In this document: one piece after another, positions 1 to 5,570 of the stretch
Numbering within the stretch: position 1 is the stretch's first letter
How the letters are laid out: each line of letters begins with the position of its first letter
From: an uncultured Haemophilus sp.
GTDB taxonomy: Bacteria > Pseudomonadota > Gammaproteobacteria > Enterobacterales > Pasteurellaceae
Assembly: GCA_902482195.1 (NCBI GenBank)
Contig: CABSZQ010000096.1
Location: 1 to 5,839 of the forward strand
Direction: 5' to 3'
Length of the DNA stretch: 5,839 nucleotides
Notes under the pieces: generated by a model
Seen by the model: the letters and a program-made list of their open reading frames with translations, nothing else
Databases searched by the model: none
What the model was told of the DNA's origin: nothing
Position numbers and translations under genes: made by a program

Positions 1-907
1 TTGGACGTGTTTTAAATCGGCGGTGTAACCACATGTATTGCTCCACACCTTTTAAGATTTCTTTTTCTACGACTTTATTCATTCGTGTAGCAATTGCAGT
101 TTCATCTGAAAGATCTGAAAAATCCACTGGTGGCGAAATACTGACTGTATAGCCTGAACCGTCTTTATTACGTAATGGGGCAAAAGGCACGACTTTACAA
201 TTTGGTGCGGATTTTAGTAGATAATAACTCCCTGTAGTAGTTGCCGCTTCTTGTACAGCAAAGAAAGGTACAAATACGGCATTTTTTCTGCCGTAGTCAT
301 GATCCGGGGCATACCAAATGGTTTCACCTTTGCGTAAAGCTTTGAACATTCCACGTAGATCTTTTCGGTTCAGCATATCTTTATTTGAACGTAAGCGACC
401 TTTAATTTGTAACCAGTCCAGTACAGGATTGTCATTTGGACGATAAACACCTATTCCAGGATGATGTAAGCCCACAATACGGGCGCCTAACTCAAGGGTG
501 AGGAAATGAACACCCACAAAGATAATGCCGTCTTGAGCATTTTCTTTTAAATAATTTAAGCCTTCAATTTTTGACCATTTTTTAATGCGCGCATCAGACC
601 AAAACCACGCCATGCCGGTTTCAATAATCGCCATCCCAACGGCACGTAAGTTTTCTTGCAAAACGCCTTCACGTTCTTGAACGGGCATTTCAGGGAAGCA
701 GAGCTCAAGATTTCGACGGGCAATTGCCGCACGACGTTTTCCCACTTTTAATTTTGAGAAAAGCCAGCCTAAGCCATTGCCGATATGACGTAGAATTGGA
801 TAGGGAAGTAACAAAAGGCTTCGCCAAATCGCCACACCAAGCCAAAATCCCCAGTATTTTGGGGCTAGAAAGTGCGGTTGAAATTGAGGGAGTTTTTCGT
901 TTTTCAT
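1..907 (-). CDS. lpxL: Lipid A biosynthesis late acyltransferase LpxL/HtrB, 3' end cut by window
   Basis: This inner-membrane enzyme transfers a secondary acyl chain from acyl-ACP to Kdo2-lipid A, on the cytoplasmic face (family knowledge). I translated the minus strand by hand: 302 codons from the ATG at 905-907 run open to the window edge and end ...RRFKTRP, so only about ten residues are probably missing. Seen: one N-terminal hydrophobic segment at about residues 18-38, a basic stretch (KVGKRRAAIARRNLE, 54-68), and the catalytic HX4E motif as H134-E139 in VGVHFLTLELG. Further family-like blocks are GIGVYRPNDNP (151-161), APDHDYG (200-206) and the C-terminal YMWLHRRFK. The ribosome site is weak (AGAAAAGA). 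The gene is divergent from hldE, another lipooligosaccharide gene. I recall the same htrB/rfaE arrangement in H. influenzae. The paralogue LpxM is the alternative; the neighbour and the sequence favour LpxL. No frame damage is seen. Confidence 0.9.
   Translation of the reverse strand, partial: MKNEKLPQFQPHFLAPKYWGFWLGVAIWRSLLLLPYPILRHIGNGLGWLFSKLKVGKRRAAIARRNLELCFPEMPVQEREGVLQENLRAVGMAIIETGMAWFWSDARIKKWSKIEGLNYLKENAQDGIIFVGVHFLTLELGARIVGLHHPGIGVYRPNDNPVLDWLQIKGRLRSNKDMLNRKDLRGMFKALRKGETIWYAPDHDYGRKNAVFVPFFAVQEAATTTGSYYLLKSAPNCKVVPFAPLRNKDGSGYTVSISPPVDFSDLSDETAIATRMNKVVEKEILKGVEQYMWLHRRFKTRP
870..878 (+). repeat. DNA uptake signal sequence (USS), perfect core
   Basis: This is a perfect AAGTGCGGT, preceded by A and followed by T, a purine (G) and an A/T-rich run, as in the extended Haemophilus USS consensus. 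It lies inside lpxL near its 5' end. Read on the coding strand it encodes Gln-Pro-His-Phe (residues 10-13). The USS is bound during natural transformation and biases uptake toward related DNA (established knowledge). Confidence 0.93.
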
Positions 908-934
908 AATTCTTTTCTGGTTAGTTCGGCGTGT

Positions 935-963
935 AGTTTATCGCAAATTTGAGTTGTGGTAAA
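935..963 (-). promoter_or_regulatory. Candidate lpxL promoter
   Basis: On the minus strand, TTTACC (958-963 of the window) and TAAACT (935-940) are 17 bp apart. Each matches the sigma-70 -35 or -10 consensus at 4 of 6 bases. Transcription would begin near 928, leaving a leader of about 20 nt before the lpxL ATG. It is one of few reasonable choices in a short gap and overlaps the hldE candidate promoter. Prediction only. Confidence 0.35.
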
Positions 964-965
964 AT
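937..965 (+). promoter_or_regulatory. Candidate extended -10 promoter of hldE
   Basis: TAAAAT at 960-965 matches the -10 consensus at 5 of 6 positions. It is preceded by TGG (957-959), giving an extended -10 element (TGnTAAAAT). The -35 at 17-bp spacing (TTTATC, 937-942) is poor, which is common for extended -10 promoters. The expected start is near 972, giving a 5' leader of about 33 nt. Inferred from sequence only. Confidence 0.45.
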
Positions 966-1004
966 TGCGCCAAATTTTTATTATTCCAACAGAGAGATTT
1001 CAAA

Positions 1005-2435
1005 ATGGCTCAATATTCTGCCAATTTTAATCAAGCAAAAGTATTAGTGTTAGGCGATGTCATGCTTGACCGTTACTGGTTTGGTGCAACTAATCGTATT
1101 TCACCGGAAGCACCGGTTCCTGTGGTTCGTGTACAAGATAATGAAGAGCGTGCAGGTGGTGCAGCAAACGTGGCAATGAATATTGCTTCTCTTAATGTCC
1201 CTGTGCAAATTTTAGGTTTAATTGGTCAAGATGAAACAGGCACAGCCTTAACCAATTTATTACAACATCAAAAAATTGACTGTAATTTTGTGGCATTGGA
1301 TACTCACCCAACCATTACGAAATTACGTATTTTGTCTCGTCACCAACAATTACTTCGTTTGGATTTTGAAGAAGATTTTCAAAATGTTGAATGTCATGAG
1401 TTGCTTGCGAAATTAGAAGCGGAAGTGAAAAACTTTGGTGCGTTAGTGCTTTCTGATTATGGTAAAGGCACGTTAAAAGATGTGCAAAAAATGATTCAAA
1501 TTGCACGCAAAGCAAACGTACCAGTCTTGATCGATCCAAAAGGCACAGATTTTGAGCGTTATCGTGGTGCGACTTTACTGACGCCAAATATGTCTGAGTT
1601 TGAAGCCGTAGTGGGTAAATGTGTTTCTGAAGAAGAGATCATTGAAAAGGGCCTAAAATTAATTTCAGACATTGAATTGACCGCACTTTTAGTGACTCGT
1701 TCTGAAAAAGGCATGACATTACTTCGTCCAAATCAAGAGCCTTTCCATTTGCCAACCGTTGCCAAAGAAGTGTTTGATGTAACGGGGGCAGGTGATACGG
1801 TAATCAGTGTCTTAGCTACTGCACTTGCAGATGGTCGTTCTTTTGAAGAATCTTGCTATTTAGCCAATGTGGCAGCAGGTATTGTGGTCGGTAAATTGGG
1901 TACATCAACCGTTTCTACTGTGGAGTTAGAGAATGCAATCCATGGCCGTTCTGAAACGGGTTTCGGTATTATGTCAGAAAGCCAATTAAAAATTGCCGTA
2001 GATCATGCTAAAGCACGTGGTGAGAAAATTGTGATGACAAACGGTTGTTTCGATATTCTTCACCCTGGCCATGTGTCTTATTTAGAAAATGCTCGCAAAC
2101 TTGGCGATCGTTTAATTGTTGCCGTGAATACGGATGATTCAGTCAAACGCTTAAAAGGTGAAAGTCGTCCAATTAACAATCTGAATGCACGTATGGCAGT
2201 ATTAGCTGGTTTAGCGTCAGTGGATTGGGTGGTCTCTTTTGATGAAGATACGCCACAACGTTTAATCGGTGAGATTTTACCGGATTTATTAGTAAAAGGT
2301 GGCGATTATAAACCTGAAGAGATTGCAGGCAGCAAAGAAGTGTGGGCGAATGGTGGTGACGTTCGTGTATTGAATTTCGAAAATGGCTGTTCAACCACAA
2401 ACGTGATTGAGAAAATCAAAGCGCTGAAAGATTAA
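1005..2435 (+). CDS. hldE: Bifunctional D-beta-heptose-7-phosphate kinase / heptose-1-phosphate adenylyltransferase HldE
   Basis: HldE (RfaE) carries out two non-consecutive steps of ADP-heptose synthesis for the lipooligosaccharide inner core. It phosphorylates D-glycero-beta-D-manno-heptose 7-phosphate at C1, and after GmhB removes the 7-phosphate it adds AMP from ATP. It acts in the cytoplasm. The 476 residues match the usual full length (E. coli about 477). The N-terminal PfkB/ribokinase-type domain (about 10-315) has [15 protein letters not shown], the glycine-rich [12 protein letters not shown], and DVTGAGDT at 258-265 with D264 as the expected catalytic base. The C-terminal nucleotidyltransferase domain (about 340-475) has [12 protein letters not shown], with HxGH at 353-356, then KRLKGESRP and a final NGCSTT. 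The ATG at 1005 has only a modest purine-rich ribosome site (AGAGAGA, 991-997), but the MAQYSANF start fits Haemophilus orthologues as I remember them. The frame is intact. The next gene, rpsO, appears separately transcribed. Confidence 0.97.
   Translation: MAQYSANFNQAKVLVLGDVMLDRYWFGATNRISPEAPVPVVRVQDNEERAGGAANVAMNIASLNVPVQILGLIGQDETGTALTNLLQHQKIDCNFVALDTHPTITKLRILSRHQQLLRLDFEEDFQNVECHELLAKLEAEVKNFGALVLSDYGKGTLKDVQKMIQIARKANVPVLIDPKGTDFERYRGATLLTPNMSEFEAVVGKCVSEEEIIEKGLKLISDIELTALLVTRSEKGMTLLRPNQEPFHLPTVAKEVFDVTGAGDTVISVLATALADGRSFEESCYLANVAAGIVVGKLGTSTVSTVELENAIHGRSETGFGIMSESQLKIAVDHAKARGEKIVMTNGCFDILHPGHVSYLENARKLGDRLIVAVNTDDSVKRLKGESRPINNLNARMAVLAGLASVDWVVSFDEDTPQRLIGEILPDLLVKGGDYKPEEIAGSKEVWANGGDVRVLNFENGCSTTNVIEKIKALKD
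1680..1688 (-). repeat. DNA uptake signal sequence (USS), minus orientation
   Basis: ACCGCACTT, the exact complement of the USS core, lies inside hldE and encodes Thr-Ala-Leu (in [10 protein letters not shown]). Read on the minus strand, the core is followed by CAATT and, further on, a second A/T-rich patch (GAAATTAATTT), matching the extended consensus layout. Confidence 0.92.
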
Positions 2436-2447
2436 TTTATTAAGGAA

Positions 2448-2480
2448 TGAGTAGAATAAAGCTTGCCTTTATCCTGCTCA
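2448..2480 (+). terminator. Hairpin after hldE, possible terminator without a clear T-run
   Basis: Two arms, 2448-2461 and 2467-2480, can form 13 base pairs (one T-G) with a single A/C mismatch and the 5-nt loop CTTGC. It starts 12 bp after the hldE stop. The next bases are ATCGTTAAAA rather than a T-tract, so intrinsic termination would be weak. It might instead protect the 3' end of the hldE mRNA. The right arm overlaps the candidate rpsO -35 element. Confidence 0.45.
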
Positions 2481-2491
2481 ATCGTTAAAAT
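2463..2491 (+). promoter_or_regulatory. Candidate rpsO promoter
   Basis: TTGCCT (2463-2468; 4 of 6) and TAAAAT (2486-2491; 5 of 6) stand 17 bp apart, the ideal sigma-70 spacing. The predicted start, near 2498, would give a leader of about 68 nt that contains the S15 operator hairpin. The position is sensible for an independently transcribed rpsO. Prediction only. Confidence 0.5.
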
Positions 2492-2502
2492 TCAGGCTCC
2501 TT

Positions 2503-2580
2503 GTCATCGCTGAGTTAGAGATCGGCGAATGATGTATTAATAACACTACCTTTTAGGAGTAAAAAATGTCTCTAAGTACT
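2503..2580 (+). promoter_or_regulatory. Ribosomal protein S15 autoregulatory leader (rpsO translational operator)
   Basis: In enterobacteria S15 represses its own translation by binding a pseudoknot over the rpsO ribosome site (established; Rfam holds an S15 leader family). Here ATCGCTGAGTTAGAGATCGG, starting at 2506, is nearly identical to the E. coli operator as I remember it. Seen directly: CGC-type stem arms at 2507-2510 (TCGC) and 2525-2528 (GCGA), extendable outward if A2529 bulges. The loop segment TTAGAGA (2515-2521) is exactly complementary to TCTCTAA (2569-2575), which is codons 2-4 of rpsO, giving the 7-bp pseudoknot-type pairing. The Shine-Dalgarno AGGAG (2555-2559) lies between the partners. 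Confirmation would be a covariance-model hit to the S15 leader. Confidence 0.8.
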
Positions 2581-2824
2581 GAAAAAAAAGCAGCAATCGT
2601 TGCTGAATTTGGTCGCGATGCGAAAGATACTGGTTCTTCTGAAGTTCAAATCTGCACAAATCAACCACTTACAAGCTCACTTTGCTGAGCACAAAAAAGA
2701 CCACCATGGTCGTCGTGGTTTATTACGTATGGTTTCTCGTCGTCGTAAACTTTTAGACTACTTAAAACGTACTGATCTTGCTTTATACCAAAGCACTATC
2801 GCTCGTTTAGGTTTACGTCGCTAA
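2566..2824 (+). pseudogene. rpsO: Ribosomal protein S15 gene rpsO, frameshifted by an 11-base loss
   Basis: S15 is a primary 16S rRNA-binding protein of the 30S subunit. ATG 2566 has an excellent ribosome site (AGGAG 2555-2559, 6-nt gap). The frame reads [15 protein letters not shown]...SSEVQI to residue 29 (codon ends 2652), then continues out of frame as [11 protein letters not shown] and stops at TGA 2686-2688, 40 residues in all. The rest of S15 ([10 protein letters not shown]...RLGLRR, 56 residues) is perfectly kept in another frame from 2654 to TAA 2822-2824. Full-length S15 is 89 residues (270 bp with stop). Here 259 bp remain, so exactly 11 bases are missing, covering what should encode about ALLT (residues 30-33). 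No other stop or obvious substitution is seen. An internal ATG at 2618 could give a 68-residue hybrid, but has no good ribosome site. The operator, promoter and terminator are intact, so the lesion is either very recent or a sequencing/assembly error. No pnp follows, unlike E. coli. Confidence 0.93.
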
Positions 2825-2846
2825 TTTTTATTACGATAGTAAAAAT

Positions 2847-2880
2847 AAAAGCCTTCGGATTACCGAGGGCTTTTTTATTT
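2847..2880 (+). terminator. Rho-independent terminator of rpsO
   Basis: AAAAGCCTTCGG (2847-2858) and CCGAGGGCTTTT (2863-2874) pair over 12 bp with one G-T pair around the loop ATTA, followed by TTATTTT. The GC-rich core with a T-run is a standard intrinsic terminator, 22 bp after the rpsO stop. Confidence 0.92.
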
Positions 2881-2894
2881 TCTGCATATTAGAA

Positions 2895-2930
2895 AAATAA
2901 AAAACGGTCAAAAATTTGACCGCTCTTTTT
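2895..2930 (-). terminator. Terminator of prlC, probably bidirectional; degenerate USS pair
   Basis: CGGTCAAA (2905-2912) and TTTGACCG (2915-2922) form a perfect 8-bp dyad, flanked by an A-rich run on the left and CTCTTTTTT on the right. On the minus strand it ends in TTTTTTATTTTTCT, an ideal terminator 15 bp beyond the prlC stop. It can also catch rightward transcription that passes the rpsO terminator. The right arm ACCGCTCTT (2919-2927) is one base from a complementary USS core, and the left arm AAAAACGGT is 6 of 9. This looks like a decayed version of the inverted USS pairs that serve as terminators in Haemophilus. Confidence 0.85.
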
Positions 2931-2937
2931 TAGTCCA

Positions 2938-4977
2938 TTAGTTTGCAATGCCTTTATGACGAAGCAATGCGTCTAATTGAGGTTCACGTCCACGGAAGCG
3001 TTTGAATAAGACCATTGGTTCTTCAGATCCACCACGAGTGAGAATTTCATCCAAGAAAGATTTACCCGTAACTGGATTGAAAATTCCTTCTTCTTCAAAG
3101 CGAGAGAAAGCATCTGCAGATAGTACTTCAGCCCATAAATAGCTGTAATAACCGGCTGCATAACCGCCTGCAAAGATATGGCTAAAGCTATGTGGTGTTC
3201 TTGCCCATTCAACACCTTTAATCACGGCAACTTTATCTTTCACCGCTTTTAAGGTATCAAGCACTTGATTAGATTTGCCTGGTTCAAAAGTATGATGAAG
3301 GGTAAAATCAAACAAGCTAAATTCAAGCTGACGTAGCACAAACATTGCTGCTTGATAGTTTTTCGCTTTGAGAAGTTGATTTAATTTTTCTTCTGGCAAT
3401 GGTTCGTGCGTTTCAAAGTGACCAGAAATAAAATCAAGGGCTTCTTTTTCCCAACACCAGTTTTCCATAAATTGACTTGGAAGCTCTACCGCATCCCAAG
3501 GTACACCATTGATACCCGCAACATCTGGTACATCAACTTTGGTGAGCATGTGATGAATACCATGACCAAATTCATGGAAGAGAGTTGTGACTTCATCATG
3601 GGTGAATAGTGCAGGTTTATCACCAATAGGCGCGTTGAAGTTACACGTTAAATAGGCAACAGGTTTTTGAATTGAACCGTCAGCATTACGTTTTCTGCCG
3701 ATGCAATCATCCATCCATGCGCCGCCACGTTTATTTTCGCGTGCATAAAGATCGAGATAGAAACTGCCTCGTACTTCATCGGTTTCATCAATTAAATCAA
3801 AGAAACGCACATCTTTATGCCACGTATCGACGCCAAAACGTTCAACTGCACGAATATTAAAAATGCGTTTAATTAATTCAAATAAGCCCGAAATAACGCG
3901 ATCTTCAGGGAAATAAGGACGAAGTTCTTCATCATTGATCGCATATAAATGTTGTTTTTGTTTTTCGGAATAGAAACTGATATCCCAAGGCGCAAGTTCA
4001 GTGACGCCAAATTCTTTTTCACAATAAGCTTTGAGTTCCGCTAATTCTTTCTCACCTTGTGCTTTTGAACGATCCGCAAGGTTATTTAAGAAGTCTAACA
4101 CTTGTTGTGGATTTTCAGCCATTTTAGTGGCAAGTGAACGTTCAGTGTACGTATTGAAACCTAGCAATTTAGCTAATTCCACGCGTAACGTCATGATTTC
4201 TTCAATAATCGCGGTGTTATCCCATTTGCCTGCGTTTGGACCTTGATCAGAAGCGCGAGTCGCATAAGCACGATACATTTCTTCGCGTAATGCCGCATTT
4301 TCACAATAGGTCATGATAGGCAAATAACTTGGGATTTCTAGCGTAAAGCGATAGCCTTTTAAGCCTTTGCTTTCAGCAGATTGTTTTGCTGCAAGTAATG
4401 CAGATTCAGGAAGACCTGCTAATTCACTTTCATCTTCAATGACTTTTTCCCAGCCCATGGTGGCATCGAGTACATTATTGCTAAATTGTGCGCTTAATTC
4501 AGATAAGCGAGCAACAATCTCACCATAACGTTTTTGTTTTTCTTCAGATAAACCGATACCTGAAAGCTCAAAATCACGCAGTGCATTTTCAATGGCTTTC
4601 TTTTGCGCCACTGAATAAGTGGCAAATTCAGGACTATTTTTTAAGGCTAAATAAGCATTGTATAAGCCTTTGTGTTGGCCTACCCAAGTGCTGTATTCAG
4701 AGAGTAGTGGTAAGCAGGCTTGATACGCATCACGTAATTTAGGACTGTTTTTAACTGAATTTAAATGGGAGATGGGTGACCAAGCACGGCTTAGGTGTTC
4801 GCCTGCTTCAGAAAGCGGTTCAATAAAATTTTCCCAAGTAAAGTGCGGTTGTTTTAAAACTTGTTCAATGACTTGACGATTTTCTTCGATAAGTTCTTGG
4901 ATTGCCGGTTGAATATGTTCTGGTTTGATTTGAGAAAACGGAGGTAAGCCTTCAATATGAAGTAATGGATTAGACAT
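2938..4977 (-). CDS. prlC: Oligopeptidase A, M3-family zinc metallopeptidase
   Basis: PrlC/OpdA is a cytosolic zinc endopeptidase that cuts short peptides, including released signal peptides (family knowledge). The 679 residues match the normal full length of about 680. Seen: the zinc motif HEFGH at 468-472 (H468 and H472 ligands, E469 catalytic) and the third ligand E498 in AVELPSQFMENW. The substrate-contact segment SHIFAGGYAAGYYSYLW is at 599-615, with H600 and tyrosines 606, 610 and 613 where thimet-oligopeptidase relatives carry them. The mostly helical N-terminal part (1 to about 440) includes SDQGPNAGKWDN, typical of OpdA rather than Dcp. There is no signal peptide. ATG 4975-4977 has the ribosome site AAGGAA five bases upstream. 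It is convergent with rpsO, has its own terminator, and is divergent from the membrane-protein/lipoprotein pair. All key residues are present and the frame is intact. Confidence 0.97.
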   Translation of the reverse strand: MSNPLLHIEGLPPFSQIKPEHIQPAIQELIEENRQVIEQVLKQPHFTWENFIEPLSEAGEHLSRAWSPISHLNSVKNSPKLRDAYQACLPLLSEYSTWVGQHKGLYNAYLALKNSPEFATYSVAQKKAIENALRDFELSGIGLSEEKQKRYGEIVARLSELSAQFSNNVLDATMGWEKVIEDESELAGLPESALLAAKQSAESKGLKGYRFTLEIPSYLPIMTYCENAALREEMYRAYATRASDQGPNAGKWDNTAIIEEIMTLRVELAKLLGFNTYTERSLATKMAENPQQVLDFLNNLADRSKAQGEKELAELKAYCEKEFGVTELAPWDISFYSEKQKQHLYAINDEELRPYFPEDRVISGLFELIKRIFNIRAVERFGVDTWHKDVRFFDLIDETDEVRGSFYLDLYARENKRGGAWMDDCIGRKRNADGSIQKPVAYLTCNFNAPIGDKPALFTHDEVTTLFHEFGHGIHHMLTKVDVPDVAGINGVPWDAVELPSQFMENWCWEKEALDFISGHFETHEPLPEEKLNQLLKAKNYQAAMFVLRQLEFSLFDFTLHHTFEPGKSNQVLDTLKAVKDKVAVIKGVEWARTPHSFSHIFAGGYAAGYYSYLWAEVLSADAFSRFEEEGIFNPVTGKSFLDEILTRGGSEEPMVLFKRFRGREPQLDALLRHKGIAN
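4841..4849 (+). repeat. DNA uptake signal sequence (USS), perfect core
   Basis: This AAGTGCGGT, preceded by A and followed by TGTTTTAAAA, fits the extended consensus. It lies in the 5' part of prlC. On the coding strand it gives Gln-Pro-His-Phe (in KQPHFTW), the same four residues encoded by the USS in lpxL. Confidence 0.93.
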
Positions 4978-5005
4978 AAATATTCCTTTTGCTAACTGTT
5001 TCTTT

Positions 5006-5035
5006 AGTAAATTGCGACAAATTCTATAATATCAA
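5006..5035 (-). promoter_or_regulatory. Weak candidate prlC promoter
   Basis: On the minus strand, TTGATA (5030-5035; 5 of 6) and TTTACT (5006-5011; 4 of 6) are 18 bp apart. The expected start is near 4999, some 22 nt before the prlC ATG. Other A/T-rich hexamers nearby make the choice uncertain. Confidence 0.3.
5025..5030 (+). promoter_or_regulatory. Perfect TATAAT -10 box upstream of the DUF454 gene
   Basis: TATAAT at 5025-5030 exactly matches the sigma-70 -10 consensus. The possible -35 elements (TCTTTA at 5001-5006, or TTTAGT at 5003-5008) are poor. Transcription would start near 5037, about 55 nt before the membrane-protein start, and probably reads through into the overlapping lipoprotein gene. 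The box overlaps the prlC candidate -35 by one base, so the two directions would compete. Confidence 0.45.
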
Positions 5036-5093
5036 GGTTGAAAAATCTAAAAAATCAGTGATAATTGCGTATCACTTTTATTTAGGGTTTATG

Positions 5094-5570
5094 ATGAACG
5101 GCGCTTCCTTTTTTTCTATTATCATTTTTTCTGGCATCATTGCTCTTACGATTGTTATAGGTGTTGTTTCACTTAAGTTTTTCCCAAAAACTTCTTTAAC
5201 CAAGGCCATGTATGTTGCTCTTGGATGCATTTCTTTAATATTAGGTGTTATTGGTATTTTTTTACCTATTCTTCCGACAACACCTTTTTTACTGCTTACA
5301 CTTTATTCTTTTGCGAAAGGTTCTTCTCGTTTAGAACAATGGTTTTTAGGGACGAAGCTTTATCAAAAGCACCTAAAATCCTTTAATGAACGTCGTGCAT
5401 TGACGAAAAAAGCAAAAATTTCTATTCTAACCTTTTCAACCACAATGCTTTTAATTGGCTTTTATTTTACCCCAAGTGTTGTGGGGCGAACGATCATTGC
5501 GATTTTAATTGCGGTAAAATATTGGTTCTTTTTCTTTTGGATTAAAACAGAAGACGTTGAAAATGGATAA
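5094..5570 (+). CDS. YbaN/DUF454-family inner-membrane protein with an extra N-terminal membrane segment
   Basis: The molecular function of DUF454 is unknown. The family signature is clear: GVIGIFLPILPTTPFLLLTL (about 51-70), followed by YSFAKGSSRLEQWFLGTKLY and a basic KSFNERRALTKKAK. I count about five hydrophobic segments: 7-28, 40-58, a short one at 62-73, 108-126 and 131-150. The 158 residues exceed E. coli YbaN (about 125) because of the first segment, which lies before the conserved domain. I chose ATG 5094, since AGGG (5084-5087) is 6 nt upstream. ATG 5091 (one residue longer) is possible. An in-frame TTG at 4989 is open, but the added residues are not protein-like and would cover the promoter. 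ATG 5208 (about 120 residues) would give a YbaN-sized product but has a badly spaced AAGG. The stop overlaps the next start by 8 bp, implying an operon and coupled translation. Confidence 0.85.
   Translation: MNGASFFSIIIFSGIIALTIVIGVVSLKFFPKTSLTKAMYVALGCISLILGVIGIFLPILPTTPFLLLTLYSFAKGSSRLEQWFLGTKLYQKHLKSFNERRALTKKAKISILTFSTTMLLIGFYFTPSVVGRTIIAILIAVKYWFFFFWIKTEDVENG

Noticed and set aside
724..909. 61-codon plus-strand open frame
   Set aside because: It lies wholly opposite lpxL, which has clear family motifs; there is no ribosome site or recognisable protein.
1315..1587. Minus-strand frames inside hldE (also 2173-2400)
   Set aside because: They are antisense to a fully conserved enzyme gene; the translations are not protein-like.
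2652..2656. Programmed ribosomal frameshift restoring S15
   Set aside because: There is no slippery run, stimulatory structure or internal Shine-Dalgarno, and the residues normally at 30-33 would still be missing.
2600..2824. A separate 74-residue protein from a TTG at 2600
   Set aside because: Its last 56 residues are the C-terminal part of S15 and its first residues are rpsO codons read out of frame. It is a by-product of the frameshift.
2973..3215. 80-codon minus-strand frame, and plus-strand frames at 3406-3609, 3672-3860, 4031-4246 and 4488-4742
   Set aside because: All are inside prlC in other frames, with no independent start signals or recognisable domains.
4812..4819. AAAGCGGT resembling an Actinobacillus-type uptake signal (ACAAGCGGT)
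   Set aside because: The nine bases match at only 7 positions, and every perfect signal in the window is of the AAGTGCGGT type; probably chance.
4989..5090. TTG start giving a 193-residue DUF454 protein
   Set aside because: It has no ribosome site, the added residues are not family-like, and the stretch contains the TATAAT box.
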